DNA from: Planotetraspora sp. A-T 1434
Lineage (GTDB): Bacteria; Actinomycetota; Actinomycetes; Streptosporangiales; Streptosporangiaceae
Reading direction: 5' to 3'
DNA length: 64,000 nt
NCBI RefSeq assembly: GCF_025420585.1
Contig: NZ_JAOEGB010000034.1
Location: 1-64,000, forward strand
Shown piece after piece: positions 28,696 through 38,234 of this stretch. Position numbers and translations under genes: made by a program. The notes under the pieces were generated by a model. That model made no database searches, was not told where the DNA came from, and saw nothing but the letters and a program-made list of their open reading frames with translations. Numbering within the stretch: the stretch's first letter is position 1; every line of letters begins with the position of its first letter.

Positions 28696-29775
28696 CTAGC
28701 GCTCGACCTCGCCGCGGATGAACTTCTCGACGGCCTCACGGGCGGCGTCGTCGGAGTACTGCTCCGGCGGCGACTTCATGAAGTAGGACGACGGCGACAG
28801 CAGCGGCCCGCCGATGCCCCGGTCGAGGGCGATCTTGGCGGCGCGGACGGCGTCGATGATGATGCCGGCGGAGTTGGGCGAGTCCCAGACCTCCAGCTTG
28901 TACTCCAGGTTGAGCGGGGTGTCGCCGAAGGACCTGCCCTCCAGGCGCACGTAGGCCCACTTGCGGTCGTCGAGCCACGGCACGTGGTCGGACGGGCCGA
29001 TGTGCACGTCGGCCTTGGCCATCTCGTGCGGGATCTGGGACGTCACCGACTGCGTCTTGGAGATCTTCTTGGACTGCAGGCGCTTGCGCTCCAGCATGTT
29101 CATGAAGTCCATGTTGCCGCCGAAGTTGAGCTGGTAGGTGCGCAGCAACTCCACGCCGCGGTCCTCGAACAGCTTGGCCAGCACACGGTGGGTGATGGTC
29201 GCGCCGACCTGCGACTTGATGTCGTCGCCGACGATCGGGACGCCCGCCTCGGTGAACTTGGCGGCCCATTCGGGGTCGGACGCGATGAAGACCGGCAGGG
29301 CGTTGACGAAGGCGACCCGGGCGTCGATGGCGCACTGGGCGTAGAACCGGTCGGCCTCCTCCGACCCCACCGGGAGGTAGGAGACGAGGACGTCGACCCG
29401 CGCGTCCTTGAGCGCCTGGACGACGTCGACCGGCTGCTCGTCGGACTCCTCGATGATCTCGCGGTAGTACTCGCCCAGGCCGTCGAACGTCGGCCCGCGC
29501 TGGACGGTGACACCGAGCGGCGGCACGTCACAGATCTTGATCGTGTTGTTCTCCGAGGCCACGATGGCCTCCGAGAGGTCGCGGCCGACCTTCTTGGCGT
29601 CCACGTCGAAAGCGGCCACGAACTCCACGTCGCCGACGTGGTAGTCGCCGAACCGGACGTGCATCAGGCCCGGCACTCGGCTGCCCGGATCTGCGTCCTT
29701 GTAGTAGTGGACGCCCTGCACCAGCGACGCGGCGCAGTTACCCACACCGACGATGGCTACGCGCACCGAACCCAT
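28696..29775 (-). CDS. ino1: Inositol-3-phosphate synthase
   Basis: Makes myo-inositol 1-phosphate from glucose 6-phosphate for inositol lipids and mycothiol. The NAD motif [12 protein letters not shown] is at the N-terminus; [14 protein letters not shown] and [20 protein letters not shown] are family hallmarks. 359 residues is the short bacterial form. ATG 29775 has AAAGGAG 8 nt upstream. It lies 13 nt downstream of a PadR regulator gene, the same pairing as Rv0046c-Rv0047c in M. tuberculosis. Confidence 0.96.
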   Translation of the reverse strand: MGSVRVAIVGVGNCAASLVQGVHYYKDADPGSRVPGLMHVRFGDYHVGDVEFVAAFDVDAKKVGRDLSEAIVASENNTIKICDVPPLGVTVQRGPTFDGLGEYYREIIEESDEQPVDVVQALKDARVDVLVSYLPVGSEEADRFYAQCAIDARVAFVNALPVFIASDPEWAAKFTEAGVPIVGDDIKSQVGATITHRVLAKLFEDRGVELLRTYQLNFGGNMDFMNMLERKRLQSKKISKTQSVTSQIPHEMAKADVHIGPSDHVPWLDDRKWAYVRLEGRSFGDTPLNLEYKLEVWDSPNSAGIIIDAVRAAKIALDRGIGGPLLSPSSYFMKSPPEQYSDDAAREAVEKFIRGEVER

Positions 29776-29788
29776 CGCACCCGCTCCT

Positions 29789-30442
29789 TTACCTATCCGC
29801 CTCGGGCGTCTCAGCCCTCTGAGTTCTTTCCTGTACGGCTTGCGCGGCGTCCGGGCCGGTAGCGCCCGGTTCCTCATCCGCCTGGCGCGGAGTCGTGGTG
29901 CTCCGCCGTTCGGAGTCGATCAGTTCGTTCAGCCAGCGGACCTCACGCTCTACCGACTCGAGCCCGTGGCGCTGGAGTTCGAGGGTGTAGCTGTCCAGCC
30001 GTTCCCGCGTGCGGGCGAGAGCCGTACGGACACCTTCGAGGCGCTCCTCCAGGCGGCTGCGGCGGCCTTCGAGGATGCGCAGCCGCACCTCCGCCTCCGT
30101 ATGGCGGAAGAAGGCGAAGTGGATGCCGAAGCTCTCGTCCTCCCAGGCGGACGGACCAGCCTGCGTCAGAAGCTCCTGCAGCCGCTCCTTGCCGTCCGCG
30201 GTCAGCTTGTACACGATCTTCGACCGGCGGCCGATGACCGTGTCCTGTGGAGGCTCCTCCTCAACGATGAGGCCGTCGTTCAGTAGCCCCCTGAGGCAGG
30301 GGTACAGCGAGCCATAGGAGAACGCGCGGAACATCCCGAGCAGGGTGTTGAGCCGTTTGCGCAGCTCGTAACCGTGCAGAGGCGTCTCGTGCAGTGATCC
30401 CAGGACGGCGAGCTCCAGCACACCTCCACGAGAGCCCGTCAC
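29789..30442 (-). CDS. PadR-family transcriptional regulator
   Basis: Winged-helix regulator of 217 residues. The N-terminal PadR domain is clear ([39 protein letters not shown]), followed by a long coiled-coil C-terminal region (about 110-175) and a polar tail. GTG 30442 follows AGGAGG by 8 nt; the GTG three codons earlier overlaps that site. It heads an operon with ino1 and has a 9-bp palindrome just upstream, a likely autoregulatory operator. Confidence 0.92.
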   Translation of the reverse strand: MTGSRGGVLELAVLGSLHETPLHGYELRKRLNTLLGMFRAFSYGSLYPCLRGLLNDGLIVEEEPPQDTVIGRRSKIVYKLTADGKERLQELLTQAGPSAWEDESFGIHFAFFRHTEAEVRLRILEGRRSRLEERLEGVRTALARTRERLDSYTLELQRHGLESVEREVRWLNELIDSERRSTTTPRQADEEPGATGPDAAQAVQERTQRAETPEADR

Positions 30443-30466
30443 TGGAACCACCTCCTGTGTCTGACC

Positions 30467-30487
30467 GATGTATCGACCCGATACATC
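30467..30487. promoter_or_regulatory. Predicted PadR operator palindrome
   Basis: GATGTATCG and its exact inverse CGATACATC flank a 3-bp centre, 25 nt upstream of the padR start. ATGTAT...ATACAT is the known PadR-type operator pattern. It also lies 80 bp upstream of the divergent DUF5318 gene, so it could control both directions. Confidence 0.75.
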
Positions 30488-30567
30488 TGCAGGATACGTC
30501 TGGCTGTCATGTCGCGCAACGTGTCAACCGTTGGGCAAGAATTGGCAAACAGTCGTAATCTGGCCAC

Positions 30568-30975
30568 ATGTGGTCACAGCGGGCGGTCGTGGACTACGGC
30601 CTCGCCAAGCGGGCGGCGATCCAGTCGATCCGCTCCGGCCACATGACGGCACGGGATGTCTGCGACGCTCACCCCTATCTGCTGCGTGCGGCCCGATTCC
30701 ACGGCGAGCCGACCGAGCGCAACTGCCCCATCTGTGAGCGCCGGAACGTGACCAACGTCACATACGTGTACGGGGACGAATTAGGACGGTTCGCCGGCCG
30801 GGTGAAAGCCACGGCCGACCTCGCCGAGATGGCTCGGGAATACGGCGAATTCAGGGTCTACGTGGTGGAGGTCTGCCAAGGTTGTTCCTGGAACCACCTG
30901 GCGGTCTCGTTCGTCCTCGGCACAGGCAATGGCACAGGCACAGGCACAGGCGATCCCCCGGGCTCCTCCGTTTAG
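30568..30975 (+). CDS. DUF5318-family zinc-ribbon-like protein
   Basis: 135-residue cytoplasmic protein of unknown function. Two cysteine pairs (NCPICERR near residue 53 and VCQGCSWNH near 108) suggest a metal-binding ribbon. The C-terminal tail is a short GTGTGTG repeat. Homologues sit next to the PBP gene across actinobacteria (Rv0049 beside ponA1). Codon 72 is TTA (30781-30783). No clear ribosome site was identified for ATG 30568. Confidence 0.82.
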   Translation: MWSQRAVVDYGLAKRAAIQSIRSGHMTARDVCDAHPYLLRAARFHGEPTERNCPICERRNVTNVTYVYGDELGRFAGRVKATADLAEMAREYGEFRVYVVEVCQGCSWNHLAVSFVLGTGNGTGTGTGDPPGSSV

Positions 30976-31056
30976 GGCGGCTTTCTGCTCCAGGAGGTAC
31001 GCTCACCGGCCTGCCGACCGATGTCGACGACACCCCCGATCACTTAACGAGGACGC

Positions 31057-34000
31057 GTGACTTACAGCAGCTACGGACCGGAGCCGACCGGCCGTCCCGA
31101 GGACTCCTCCTCGGGCTCCGGTGGATCAGCCCGCCCTGGGCGCCGCCGTCGCACGCCCCAGGACCCGGACGAGTACGGAGAACGCGGGGACCACCGGGAC
31201 CCCGTCGCCGGTCAGCAGGCCCCCGCCGGCTGGGGCCGTCCTCCCGCCCAGCAGGGCCCACACCAGGGCATGCAACAGGGCCGCCCGTCGGGTCCGCAGC
31301 AGGGCCAGCCGTTGGGTCCCCAGCACGGCCAGCCGTTGGGTCCCCAGCACGGCCAGCCCCCGCACGCCGCCCCCGGCCCCGTACGGCAGGCCGCGCAGGA
31401 TCCCCGTTCCGGACGTCAGGGCGCGTCGGACCCCCGCCGTAGGGACGCCGCCGCGTTCGAGGACACGGCCTCGATGGGCGCGGTGCCCCCGTTAGGCGGC
31501 CCCGGAGCGTCCCAGCCCGGCCCGGGACACCGTCCCGACTCCCGCCAACTCGACCCCCGGCAGCCCGACCCCCGCCAACTCGACCCCCGCCAACTCGACC
31601 CCCGCCAGACCGGCCTCGGGCACGAGTCCGGCCCGGCCCGGGATCCCCGTTACGGCGCCCGCCCCGGCGGGCCGGGAGGCCCCGGCAACCCCGGTGGCCC
31701 GGACGCCCCTCGCGGAGCCGGCGGCCCCGGTGTTCCCGGCGGCCCCGGTGTTGCTGGGCCGGGGGACCGTACGCAGGCGCTCGCGGCGCCCACGGGCGGC
31801 TTCCGCCGCGATCAGGACGTGCAGAACACCGAGGCGATGCCCTCAGGGGACCCCTCGGGTGGCCGGCGCCGCAGGCCCGAGCCGGGCCGCGGTGGCCGGG
31901 GCCGTGGCGGCCCTGGAGGACCGGGCGGACCTGGAGGACCGGGCGGGCGCGGCCCTCGTGACCCGCGCGACTTCGACGACGAGCCCCGCCGGCGAGGCTG
32001 GAAGCGCTTCATCCCAAGCTGGAAGATCGTCGTGGCCGCCGTAACCGTGCTCTTCGCCGGTATCTTCGGCATGATCGCCGTGGCCTACGCGAACACGCCG
32101 GTGCCCACGGCCACACAGGCCGATGCCCTCGCGCAGGGCAGCGTGCTCTACTACAACGACGGCAAGACCCCCATCGCCCATCTGGGCACTCCTCGCGTGA
32201 TCGTGGACGATATCAAGAAGGTCCCGCTGCATGTGCAGGACGCGGTCATCGCAATCGAGAACAGGACGTTTCGCGATGACGCGGGAATTTCCATCCCGGG
32301 CATGGTCCGCTCGGTGTGGATGACGGCTACCGGTCAGCAGTTGCAGGGCGCTTCGACGATCACCCAGCAGATGGCCCGTAATTACTACGACGGCCTAAGC
32401 CAGGAAGTGTCGATCAAGCGTAAATTCAAGGAGATCTTCGTCGCGGTCAAGCTGGACAAGTCAATGTCCAAGGACGAGATCCTCAACCGCTACCTCAACA
32501 CCGTCAACTTCGGTCGTGCCTACGGCATTGAGGCTGCGGCCATGGCCTACTTCCACAAGCATGTGGATCAGCTCAACGAGGCGCAGGGGGCCTACCTCGC
32601 CGCCCGCATCCAGACGCCCAGTCTGTCGGCGGACGCTCCTCAGCTTCAGAACCGGTTCAAGGACGTCGTCAACGCCATGGCGATCCTGAACCCGCAGAAG
32701 TACGGCCAGTTGCCGAGTACGGCGAAGTTCCCGAAAACCGTTCCGGAAAACAACAGCAACGTCTTCGGCGGCCTCAAGGGCTACATGGTCATCCAGGCCT
32801 ACGAGGAGCTGAAAACCCGTGGCATCTTCCCTCCCCAGGTCAGGAGTGGCGGATACAAGATCATCACCACGTTCGACAAGAGGCTCATGCAGGTCGCGAA
32901 GAAGGCCGTGCTGAGCACGACCGCGAACATGTCCAAGGAGTTCCACGCGGGCCTCGCGGCGGTGGATCCCACAAATGGCCGTGTGGTGGCCTTCTACGGA
33001 GGCAGCAACTACCTCAAGGACCCCTGGAACGAGCCCTTCCAGTCGAGAAAGCAGGCGGCGTCCGCTTTCAAGCCCTACGTGCTCGCCGCCTGGCTTGAGG
33101 CGGGTCACAGCCTCAACAGCTGGGTGCCCGGCAAGAAGACGGAGCCCCTGGACCCACTGCCGGGCACCACGAAGATCACCAACGGCGAGCGCGTCCCGGC
33201 TTCGATCGACGTCACCTACGCCACCGCCCACTCGATCAACACGGCCTTCGCCTCCATGGCGTACGACTTGCCAGGCAAGCTCGACGACGTCAGGTCAATC
33301 GCCGAATCAGCGGGGATCAGTAAGCAGGCGCTGGACGATGACAAGAATGGCGTCAACGGACAGCACGGCCACGGCTACCAGTTGGCGATCGGCAGTGTCG
33401 GCGTCACGCCGGTCGAGCAGGCCGCGGGCTACTCGATCTTCGCTAACGAGGGCAAGCACGCGGACTACCACGTCATCCAGGAGGTACGGCAGGGCAAGAC
33501 CGTCGTCCTCCCGGAGAAGAAGGCCCTCAGGCAGGTGATCGCTCCGGAGTCGGCGGCCGACGCGGTGACCGCGATGGAGCAGGTCCTCAAGGTCGGTACG
33601 GCCGCCGGAAGGGGCATCGGCCGCCCGGCCGCCGGTAAGACCGGCACCAACAACGACAACAAGGAAGCCTGGTTCGTCGGTTTCACCCCACAGATCTCCA
33701 CGGCCGTCGGTATGTACCGAGAGGAGTGCCGGACGAAGAGTGGAAAGATCGTCCAGCCGATAGCCTCGAACTGTCCGCAGACTCCGGGCGGCAAGCCGAG
33801 CAAGAAGTACGGCCCGCAGAACCCGTACACATTGGCTTACGAGGTGTCGCTGGGCAACATTCAGGGTGCCGACGCTCCGACCACGATCTGGCGGAACTTC
33901 ATGATGGAGGCGCTCGCGGGGCAGCCGGTCAAGCAGTTCCCGCCCAAGGCCGGGATCGGCACCCCTGAGAACATCGTGCCGAGCCCGACGCCGACGCCGA

Positions 34001-34221
34001 CTCCGTCGGACATCTTCCCGACCGACTTCCCGCCCCCGGGTGGCGGCGAGGAGTGCCAGCCGGGCGACGTGTCCTGCCAGGTGGACCTCGGCGACGGCGG
34101 CAACCCCTTCGGCAACAACGGCAATGGGAACGGCAACGGGAACGGAAACGGCTCCCCGGCGTCGGCCGCCCTTCCGACACCGGTGGCGACCGGTGATCGG
34201 CGGGGAATACCCACGTCGTGA
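31057..34221 (+). CDS. ponA: Bifunctional penicillin-binding protein (transglycosylase/transpeptidase)
   Basis: Class A PBP that polymerises and crosslinks peptidoglycan. A long low-complexity cytoplasmic N-terminus (about 1-320) rich in Pro, Gly and Gln holds 24-bp tandem units (31297-31359) and DPRQ repeats (about 31543-31612). One helix spans about 322-344. The glycosyltransferase motif is ENRTF (near 400) with STITQQMARNYY. Transpeptidase motifs are S669-x-x-K (SAFK), SIN at 726 and KTG at 861. The C-terminal tail ends in NGNGNGNG repeats. 1054 residues. The helix-turn extracellular side is expected to act with MurJ-supplied lipid II. Confidence 0.96.
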   Translation: MTYSSYGPEPTGRPEDSSSGSGGSARPGRRRRTPQDPDEYGERGDHRDPVAGQQAPAGWGRPPAQQGPHQGMQQGRPSGPQQGQPLGPQHGQPLGPQHGQPPHAAPGPVRQAAQDPRSGRQGASDPRRRDAAAFEDTASMGAVPPLGGPGASQPGPGHRPDSRQLDPRQPDPRQLDPRQLDPRQTGLGHESGPARDPRYGARPGGPGGPGNPGGPDAPRGAGGPGVPGGPGVAGPGDRTQALAAPTGGFRRDQDVQNTEAMPSGDPSGGRRRRPEPGRGGRGRGGPGGPGGPGGPGGRGPRDPRDFDDEPRRRGWKRFIPSWKIVVAAVTVLFAGIFGMIAVAYANTPVPTATQADALAQGSVLYYNDGKTPIAHLGTPRVIVDDIKKVPLHVQDAVIAIENRTFRDDAGISIPGMVRSVWMTATGQQLQGASTITQQMARNYYDGLSQEVSIKRKFKEIFVAVKLDKSMSKDEILNRYLNTVNFGRAYGIEAAAMAYFHKHVDQLNEAQGAYLAARIQTPSLSADAPQLQNRFKDVVNAMAILNPQKYGQLPSTAKFPKTVPENNSNVFGGLKGYMVIQAYEELKTRGIFPPQVRSGGYKIITTFDKRLMQVAKKAVLSTTANMSKEFHAGLAAVDPTNGRVVAFYGGSNYLKDPWNEPFQSRKQAASAFKPYVLAAWLEAGHSLNSWVPGKKTEPLDPLPGTTKITNGERVPASIDVTYATAHSINTAFASMAYDLPGKLDDVRSIAESAGISKQALDDDKNGVNGQHGHGYQLAIGSVGVTPVEQAAGYSIFANEGKHADYHVIQEVRQGKTVVLPEKKALRQVIAPESAADAVTAMEQVLKVGTAAGRGIGRPAAGKTGTNNDNKEAWFVGFTPQISTAVGMYREECRTKSGKIVQPIASNCPQTPGGKPSKKYGPQNPYTLAYEVSLGNIQGADAPTTIWRNFMMEALAGQPVKQFPPKAGIGTPENIVPSPTPTPTPSDIFPTDFPPPGGGEECQPGDVSCQVDLGDGGNPFGNNGNGNGNGNGNGSPASAALPTPVATGDRRGIPTS

Positions 34222-34335
34222 TCGGGCGGGCCCAGGACGCCGGTGGAGTCGTGGGTCCGCTCGCGTCTCCGGACACCGCACGGGACGGCAGGGACACGAA
34301 AGCTTTATTGGGCCGAAGGTCGCGTACTGCCATCC

Positions 34336-35664
34336 ATGAGTGATGCAATACCTGCCATGACGACCCGGACCACGAACGCTTCCGGCCCTTTGTCCGCGGT
34401 CGCCCAGAGGGCGGTGCCGTACCTGCCTCTCGGGCTTCTCGCGGGCCTCGGTGCCGTGCTCGCCTTCCTGTGGAAGGCGCCCTGCCGTTTCGGCGGCGTG
34501 TGGAACACCGGGGTCGGCCAGTTCACGAACTTCTGCTACACGGACATCTATCCGCTGTTCTGGGCGGAGCACCTGAACGAGGGCAAGATCCCCTACGTCG
34601 ACTACCCGGTCGAGTACCCGGTCGGCATCGGCGGGATCATGGAGTTCGCCCGCCGCCTCGCGGGCGGGGACGGCGTGCGGTTCTACGACATCACGGTCAT
34701 CCTGATGGGCATCTCGCTGGTCGCGGGTGTCCTGCTGATGGCCGCTCTCGCCGGGCCCACACGGCGCTGGGACGCCCTGTGGTACGCCATCGGCCCGGCG
34801 GTCATTCTCTGCGCGTACATCAACTGGGACCTGGCCGCCGGAGCCCTCGCCCTCGGTGGCCTGCTGGCATGGGCGCGGGAGCGGCAGTACCTCGCCGGAG
34901 CGCTGCTCGCGCTGGCCGTGGCCACGAAGTTCTACCCGCTGATGTTCTTCGGGGCGCTGTTCCTGCTGACCGTCCGCACGGCGAAGTGGCTGCCGTTCCT
35001 CAAGACGGCCGGCGCGGCGGTGCTGACGTGGCTGGTGGTCAACGTGCCGGTCATGCTGATCAATTTCGAGGGCTGGAAGCGGTTCTACGCCTTCAGCAGC
35101 GAGCGCGGCGCCGACTGGGGCGGCCTGTGGTACTTCTTCCAGACCAAGCAGTGGGGCTTCCTCGCCGACGCCGACTCGCTGAACACCATGGCGATGGCGG
35201 TGCTCGCCGTGCTGCTGCTGGGAGTGGCCGCGCTGGCGCTGCTGGCGCCCCAGAGGCCGCGCCTCATGCAGCTGTGCTTCCTGGCCCTCGCCGCCTTCAT
35301 GATCACCAACAAGGTCTGGTCGCCGCAGTACGTGCTGTGGCTCGTGCCGTTCGCCGTGCTGGCGAGGCCGAAGTGGGGCGCGCTCGCGGCGTGGCAGATC
35401 GCCGAATGCTGGTACTTCTTCTCGATCTGGCTCTACCTCGTGAGCCGCGATCCCGAGCACGCGAACCTCGGCATCGGTGACACGGCCTACTTCCTGTCGG
35501 TGTGGGCGCGGCTGATCACGATCGTCGTCCTCATGGCGCTCGTGGTGAGAGACGTCCTCCGGCCGGAGCAGGACGCCGTACGGCAGGGCGGTGTGGACGA
35601 CCAGTCGGGCGGGGTCTTCGACCAGGCGCCGGACCGCCTCGTCCTGCTCCCCGCCACCAAGTGA
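34336..35664 (+). CDS. GT87-type polytopic glycosyltransferase
   Basis: Membrane protein of 442 residues with about 10-12 hydrophobic segments and the SPQYVLWLVPFAVLA segment seen in GT87/DUF2029 mannosyltransferases that use polyprenyl-phosphate sugar donors. Acceptor unknown. ATG 34336 was chosen; an upstream reading to 34243 is an unsupported extension, and ATG 34357 is an alternative. It follows the PBP gene, as does Rv0051 in M. tuberculosis. Confidence 0.8.
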   Translation: MSDAIPAMTTRTTNASGPLSAVAQRAVPYLPLGLLAGLGAVLAFLWKAPCRFGGVWNTGVGQFTNFCYTDIYPLFWAEHLNEGKIPYVDYPVEYPVGIGGIMEFARRLAGGDGVRFYDITVILMGISLVAGVLLMAALAGPTRRWDALWYAIGPAVILCAYINWDLAAGALALGGLLAWARERQYLAGALLALAVATKFYPLMFFGALFLLTVRTAKWLPFLKTAGAAVLTWLVVNVPVMLINFEGWKRFYAFSSERGADWGGLWYFFQTKQWGFLADADSLNTMAMAVLAVLLLGVAALALLAPQRPRLMQLCFLALAAFMITNKVWSPQYVLWLVPFAVLARPKWGALAAWQIAECWYFFSIWLYLVSRDPEHANLGIGDTAYFLSVWARLITIVVLMALVVRDVLRPEQDAVRQGGVDDQSGGVFDQAPDRLVLLPATK

Positions 35665-35696
35665 ACCGGCCCGTACGGCGACCGGCCCCCGACGCG

Positions 35697-35750
35697 GGCT
35701 TTCCCCTGAGCGCCGGGTTTCCCCTGGGCGCGGGGTTTCCCCTGGGTTTA
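35697..35750. repeat. 18-bp tandem repeat, three copies
   Basis: Three consecutive 18-bp units (35697, 35715, 35733), each GGGTTTCCCCTGGG-like, lie between the two GT87 genes. The first and last copies diverge at the 5' and 3' ends. The block may affect the transcript leader of the second gene, but nothing further can be said. Confidence 0.75.
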
Positions 35751-35836
35751 TTGGCCACCTGACACCGATAGCCTTGAGGCGGGGTTTCGGAGAGCCTTCC
35801 GGAAGGCGCGAGCGGGATGCGGGGGCAGGGCCTCAC

Positions 35837-37081
35837 GTGCGAAACAGGGTGCCGTTGCCGGCGATGCTGGTCTGGGCGCTGACGAGGGCGGCGCTCTTCC
35901 TCGCCGCGATGCAGATCATCCCCGTCGGCCACGCCGGCTCCTTCGAGAACGACGTCTCGCTCTACCGGGACTGGTCCGGCGTCCTGCTGGGCGGCCAGTT
36001 CCCCGATGGCGACGACAAATGGCAGTACCCGCCGTTCGCCGCGCTTCCCATGCTCGCCCCTCACCTGCTGCCGTGGGACTACCGGGTCAGTTTCTACGTG
36101 CTCGCCCTGCTCTGCGACCTCGGGATCTGGCTGCTGCTGTGGCGCTTCGCCGGTGAAGCCCGTGAAGCCGGTGGAGGGGGCGGGAGCCGTACGGGACTGT
36201 GGGCCTGGACCGTGGGCGCGGCGCTGCTGGGGCCTCTCCTGATCTCCCGCTATGACCTGATGGTCACGCTCGTAGCGGTCATGGCGCTGACCGCCTCGAC
36301 CGATCCGGCGGTGCGCGGGTCGCTCATCGGGATCGGGCTGATCATCAAGGTGTGGCCGGTCGCGCTCCTGGTGGGCCTGAGGCGCTGGCGCGAACTGCTC
36401 ACCGGCACCGCCTCCATGCTGGTCATCGCCGTGACCGGCTGCGGCGTGGCGGCCCTCGTGATGCCGCACGCGCTCGACTTCCTGACGGCCCAGCACGACC
36501 GGGGGCTGCAGGTCGAGTCGCTGGCCGCCACTCCGTTCGCGCTGGCGCGGGCCCTCGGTTGGTGGGGCGGCTTCACGAACTACCAGCACGGCGCGATGGA
36601 GCTCGTGGGAACCGGCGTGAGGACGGCTGAACGGCTGAGCCTGGTGGCCACTCCGGTGGCGCTCGGGCTGCTGGCCATCTGGTGGTTCCTCGCTGTGCCG
36701 ACCGCCCGGTCGTTCTACGACGCGGCGCTCACGGCGGTGCTCTTTCTCGTGGTCACCAGCAGGGTGCTGTCGCCGCAGTATCTCGTGTGGGTGGTCGGCG
36801 TCGCGGCCGTCGTGCTGACCTTGCCGCGAACCCGCCCCGGCCCCAGCCAGCGGCCGGCCGCCTGGCTCGTCCTGGCGGCGACGCTGCTCACGGGGATCAT
36901 GTACCCGTGGATCGAGGAGGACTACAGCTGGCGGGGCGACCTGCCGGGGACCCTCGTCCTGGTGGCCCGTAACCTCGTGCTTCTCGCCGCCGCGGTCGTC
37001 TCGTTCGTCCAGCTCTGGCGGAGCACCCGTCGCCGAACCGGGACGGTGGCGGCGCGTCCGGTCCGCATACCCACTTCGTGA
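35837..37081 (+). CDS. Second GT87-type polytopic glycosyltransferase
   Basis: 414-residue membrane protein with about 10 hydrophobic segments. It shares the SPQYLVWVVGVAAVV signature with the preceding gene but is otherwise quite diverged, so it is a distant paralogue. GTG 35837 begins the first convincing helix region (MLVWALTRAALFLA); the frame is open further upstream to 35591 but overlaps the preceding gene and is Pro/Arg/Ser-rich. Substrates unknown. Confidence 0.76.
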   Translation: MRNRVPLPAMLVWALTRAALFLAAMQIIPVGHAGSFENDVSLYRDWSGVLLGGQFPDGDDKWQYPPFAALPMLAPHLLPWDYRVSFYVLALLCDLGIWLLLWRFAGEAREAGGGGGSRTGLWAWTVGAALLGPLLISRYDLMVTLVAVMALTASTDPAVRGSLIGIGLIIKVWPVALLVGLRRWRELLTGTASMLVIAVTGCGVAALVMPHALDFLTAQHDRGLQVESLAATPFALARALGWWGGFTNYQHGAMELVGTGVRTAERLSLVATPVALGLLAIWWFLAVPTARSFYDAALTAVLFLVVTSRVLSPQYLVWVVGVAAVVLTLPRTRPGPSQRPAAWLVLAATLLTGIMYPWIEEDYSWRGDLPGTLVLVARNLVLLAAAVVSFVQLWRSTRRRTGTVAARPVRIPTS

Positions 37082-37099
37082 GTGCGCGAATCCAGAGAT

Positions 37100-37120
37100 T
37101 TATCCACAGGCTGTGGACGA
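37100..37120. promoter_or_regulatory. Paired inverted DnaA boxes away from oriC
   Basis: A perfect TTATCCACA (37100-37108) is followed after 3 bp by the inverted TGTGGACGA (37112-37120); the centre forms TCCACAG-G-CTGTGGA. It lies just before repeat array 2, about 34 kb from oriC. Confidence 0.65.
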
Positions 37121-37140
37121 CCGCCCCCCCCAAACCCGCC

Positions 37141-37287
37141 GTGATCATGCACAGGTTCCCGTGGCCGCGTGCTCAGCTGCGCCCCCGTCCGTCGTGATCA
37201 TGCACGGGTTCGCGGAGTGACACGCTGAACTGCGCGTACGTACTTCGTGATCATGCACTCCGCGGGTGCGGGGCCGTACGGCTGTAG
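37141..37287. repeat. 53-bp repeat array 2
   Basis: GTGATCATGCAC begins at 37141, 37194 and 37247, exactly 53 bp apart. Units 1 and 2 share the TTCCC-like block at offset 15-19 and the CTGCGC block at offset 36-41 with array 1. All three are in one orientation. The array lies in the convergent gap between the GT87 and nfo genes and the last unit runs up to the nfo stop. Confidence 0.88.
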
Positions 37288-38106
37288 CTAAAGGTTCTTC
37301 CGCAGGAACGCGATGTCGTCGGCCTGCCCCTCGAACGGGGTCTCCACCACGATCGGGGCCCCGGCCGCCCGGCAGACGGCCAAGATCAGCTCCGGGTCGA
37401 TCTGGCCGGCGCCCAGGTTGGCGTGGCGGTCGGCGCCCGAGTCGAAGGCGTCCCGCGAGTCGTTGCAGTGGACGAGGTCGATCCGGCCGGTGATGGCCAT
37501 CACCCGGTCCACGACGCCGAGGAGCTCCTCGCCGCCCGCGTGGAAGTGGCAGGTGTCGAGGCAGAATCCGATGACCGACGCGTCCGGCGAGCCCGCCGTG
37601 ACCGCGTCCCAGAGACGAGCGATCCGGTCCAGCCTGCGCGCCATCGCGTTGCCGCCGCCCGCCGTGTTCTCGATCAGCACGGGGATCGGGCACTCCATGC
37701 GCTCGAACACCTTGCGCCAGTTGTCGAACCCGGCCTGCGGGTCGTCGCCGGCGTTGACGTGCCCGCCGTGCACGATCAGGCCCTTGGCCCCGAGTGACGC
37801 GGCGCCCTTCAGATGGCTCTCCAGCAGTTTGCGGCTGGGGATGCGGATCCGGTTGTTTCCGGTCGCGACGTTGATGACGTAGGGCGCGTGGACGTAGACG
37901 TCCACGTCCGAGGCGCGCAGGGCGTCGGCCGACGCGGGGATGACCGGGCCCTTCCACCCCTGCGGGTCGCCCAGGAAGAACTGCACGACATCGGCGTCGC
38001 GCGTCGCGGCGTGGGCGAGCGGGTCGTCCTGGTCGACGTGGGCCCCGATGCGCTGGGGTCGCTGCGGTGATGTCACTTCTTCCCCGTCCCTCCGGGCGTT
38101 GGCCAT
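37288..38106 (-). CDS. nfo: Deoxyribonuclease IV (AP endonuclease, Nfo type)
   Basis: Zinc-dependent apurinic-site endonuclease of base-excision repair. Metal ligand regions are visible: HAPYVINVAT, HGGHV, LIENTAGGG, CLDTCHFHAGG, HCNDSRDAFDSGADRHANLG and a final ETPFE. Length 272 aa from ATG 38106, with GGAG close upstream; GTG 38076 is an alternative start. Ends against repeat array 2. Confidence 0.92.
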   Translation of the reverse strand: MANARRDGEEVTSPQRPQRIGAHVDQDDPLAHAATRDADVVQFFLGDPQGWKGPVIPASADALRASDVDVYVHAPYVINVATGNNRIRIPSRKLLESHLKGAASLGAKGLIVHGGHVNAGDDPQAGFDNWRKVFERMECPIPVLIENTAGGGNAMARRLDRIARLWDAVTAGSPDASVIGFCLDTCHFHAGGEELLGVVDRVMAITGRIDLVHCNDSRDAFDSGADRHANLGAGQIDPELILAVCRAAGAPIVVETPFEGQADDIAFLRKNL

Positions 38107-38234
38107 GTCTCCAGGCTGCCCAGGCGAAAGGCGAACTGTAGGCGTCTTCCAAGAGCGTTTCAAGAGGGCACGGCCGGGCAGTCGCTGTGTCGCACGCCCT
38201 GTGACCCGCGCGCCGATGATACAAGGAGACGAGC

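Noticed and set aside
33307-35460. 717-codon frame on the minus strand across ponA and the GT87 gene
   Set aside because: Its sequence is antisense to two recognised genes and is Arg/His/Gly-rich with no domain; it is a GC-driven shadow.
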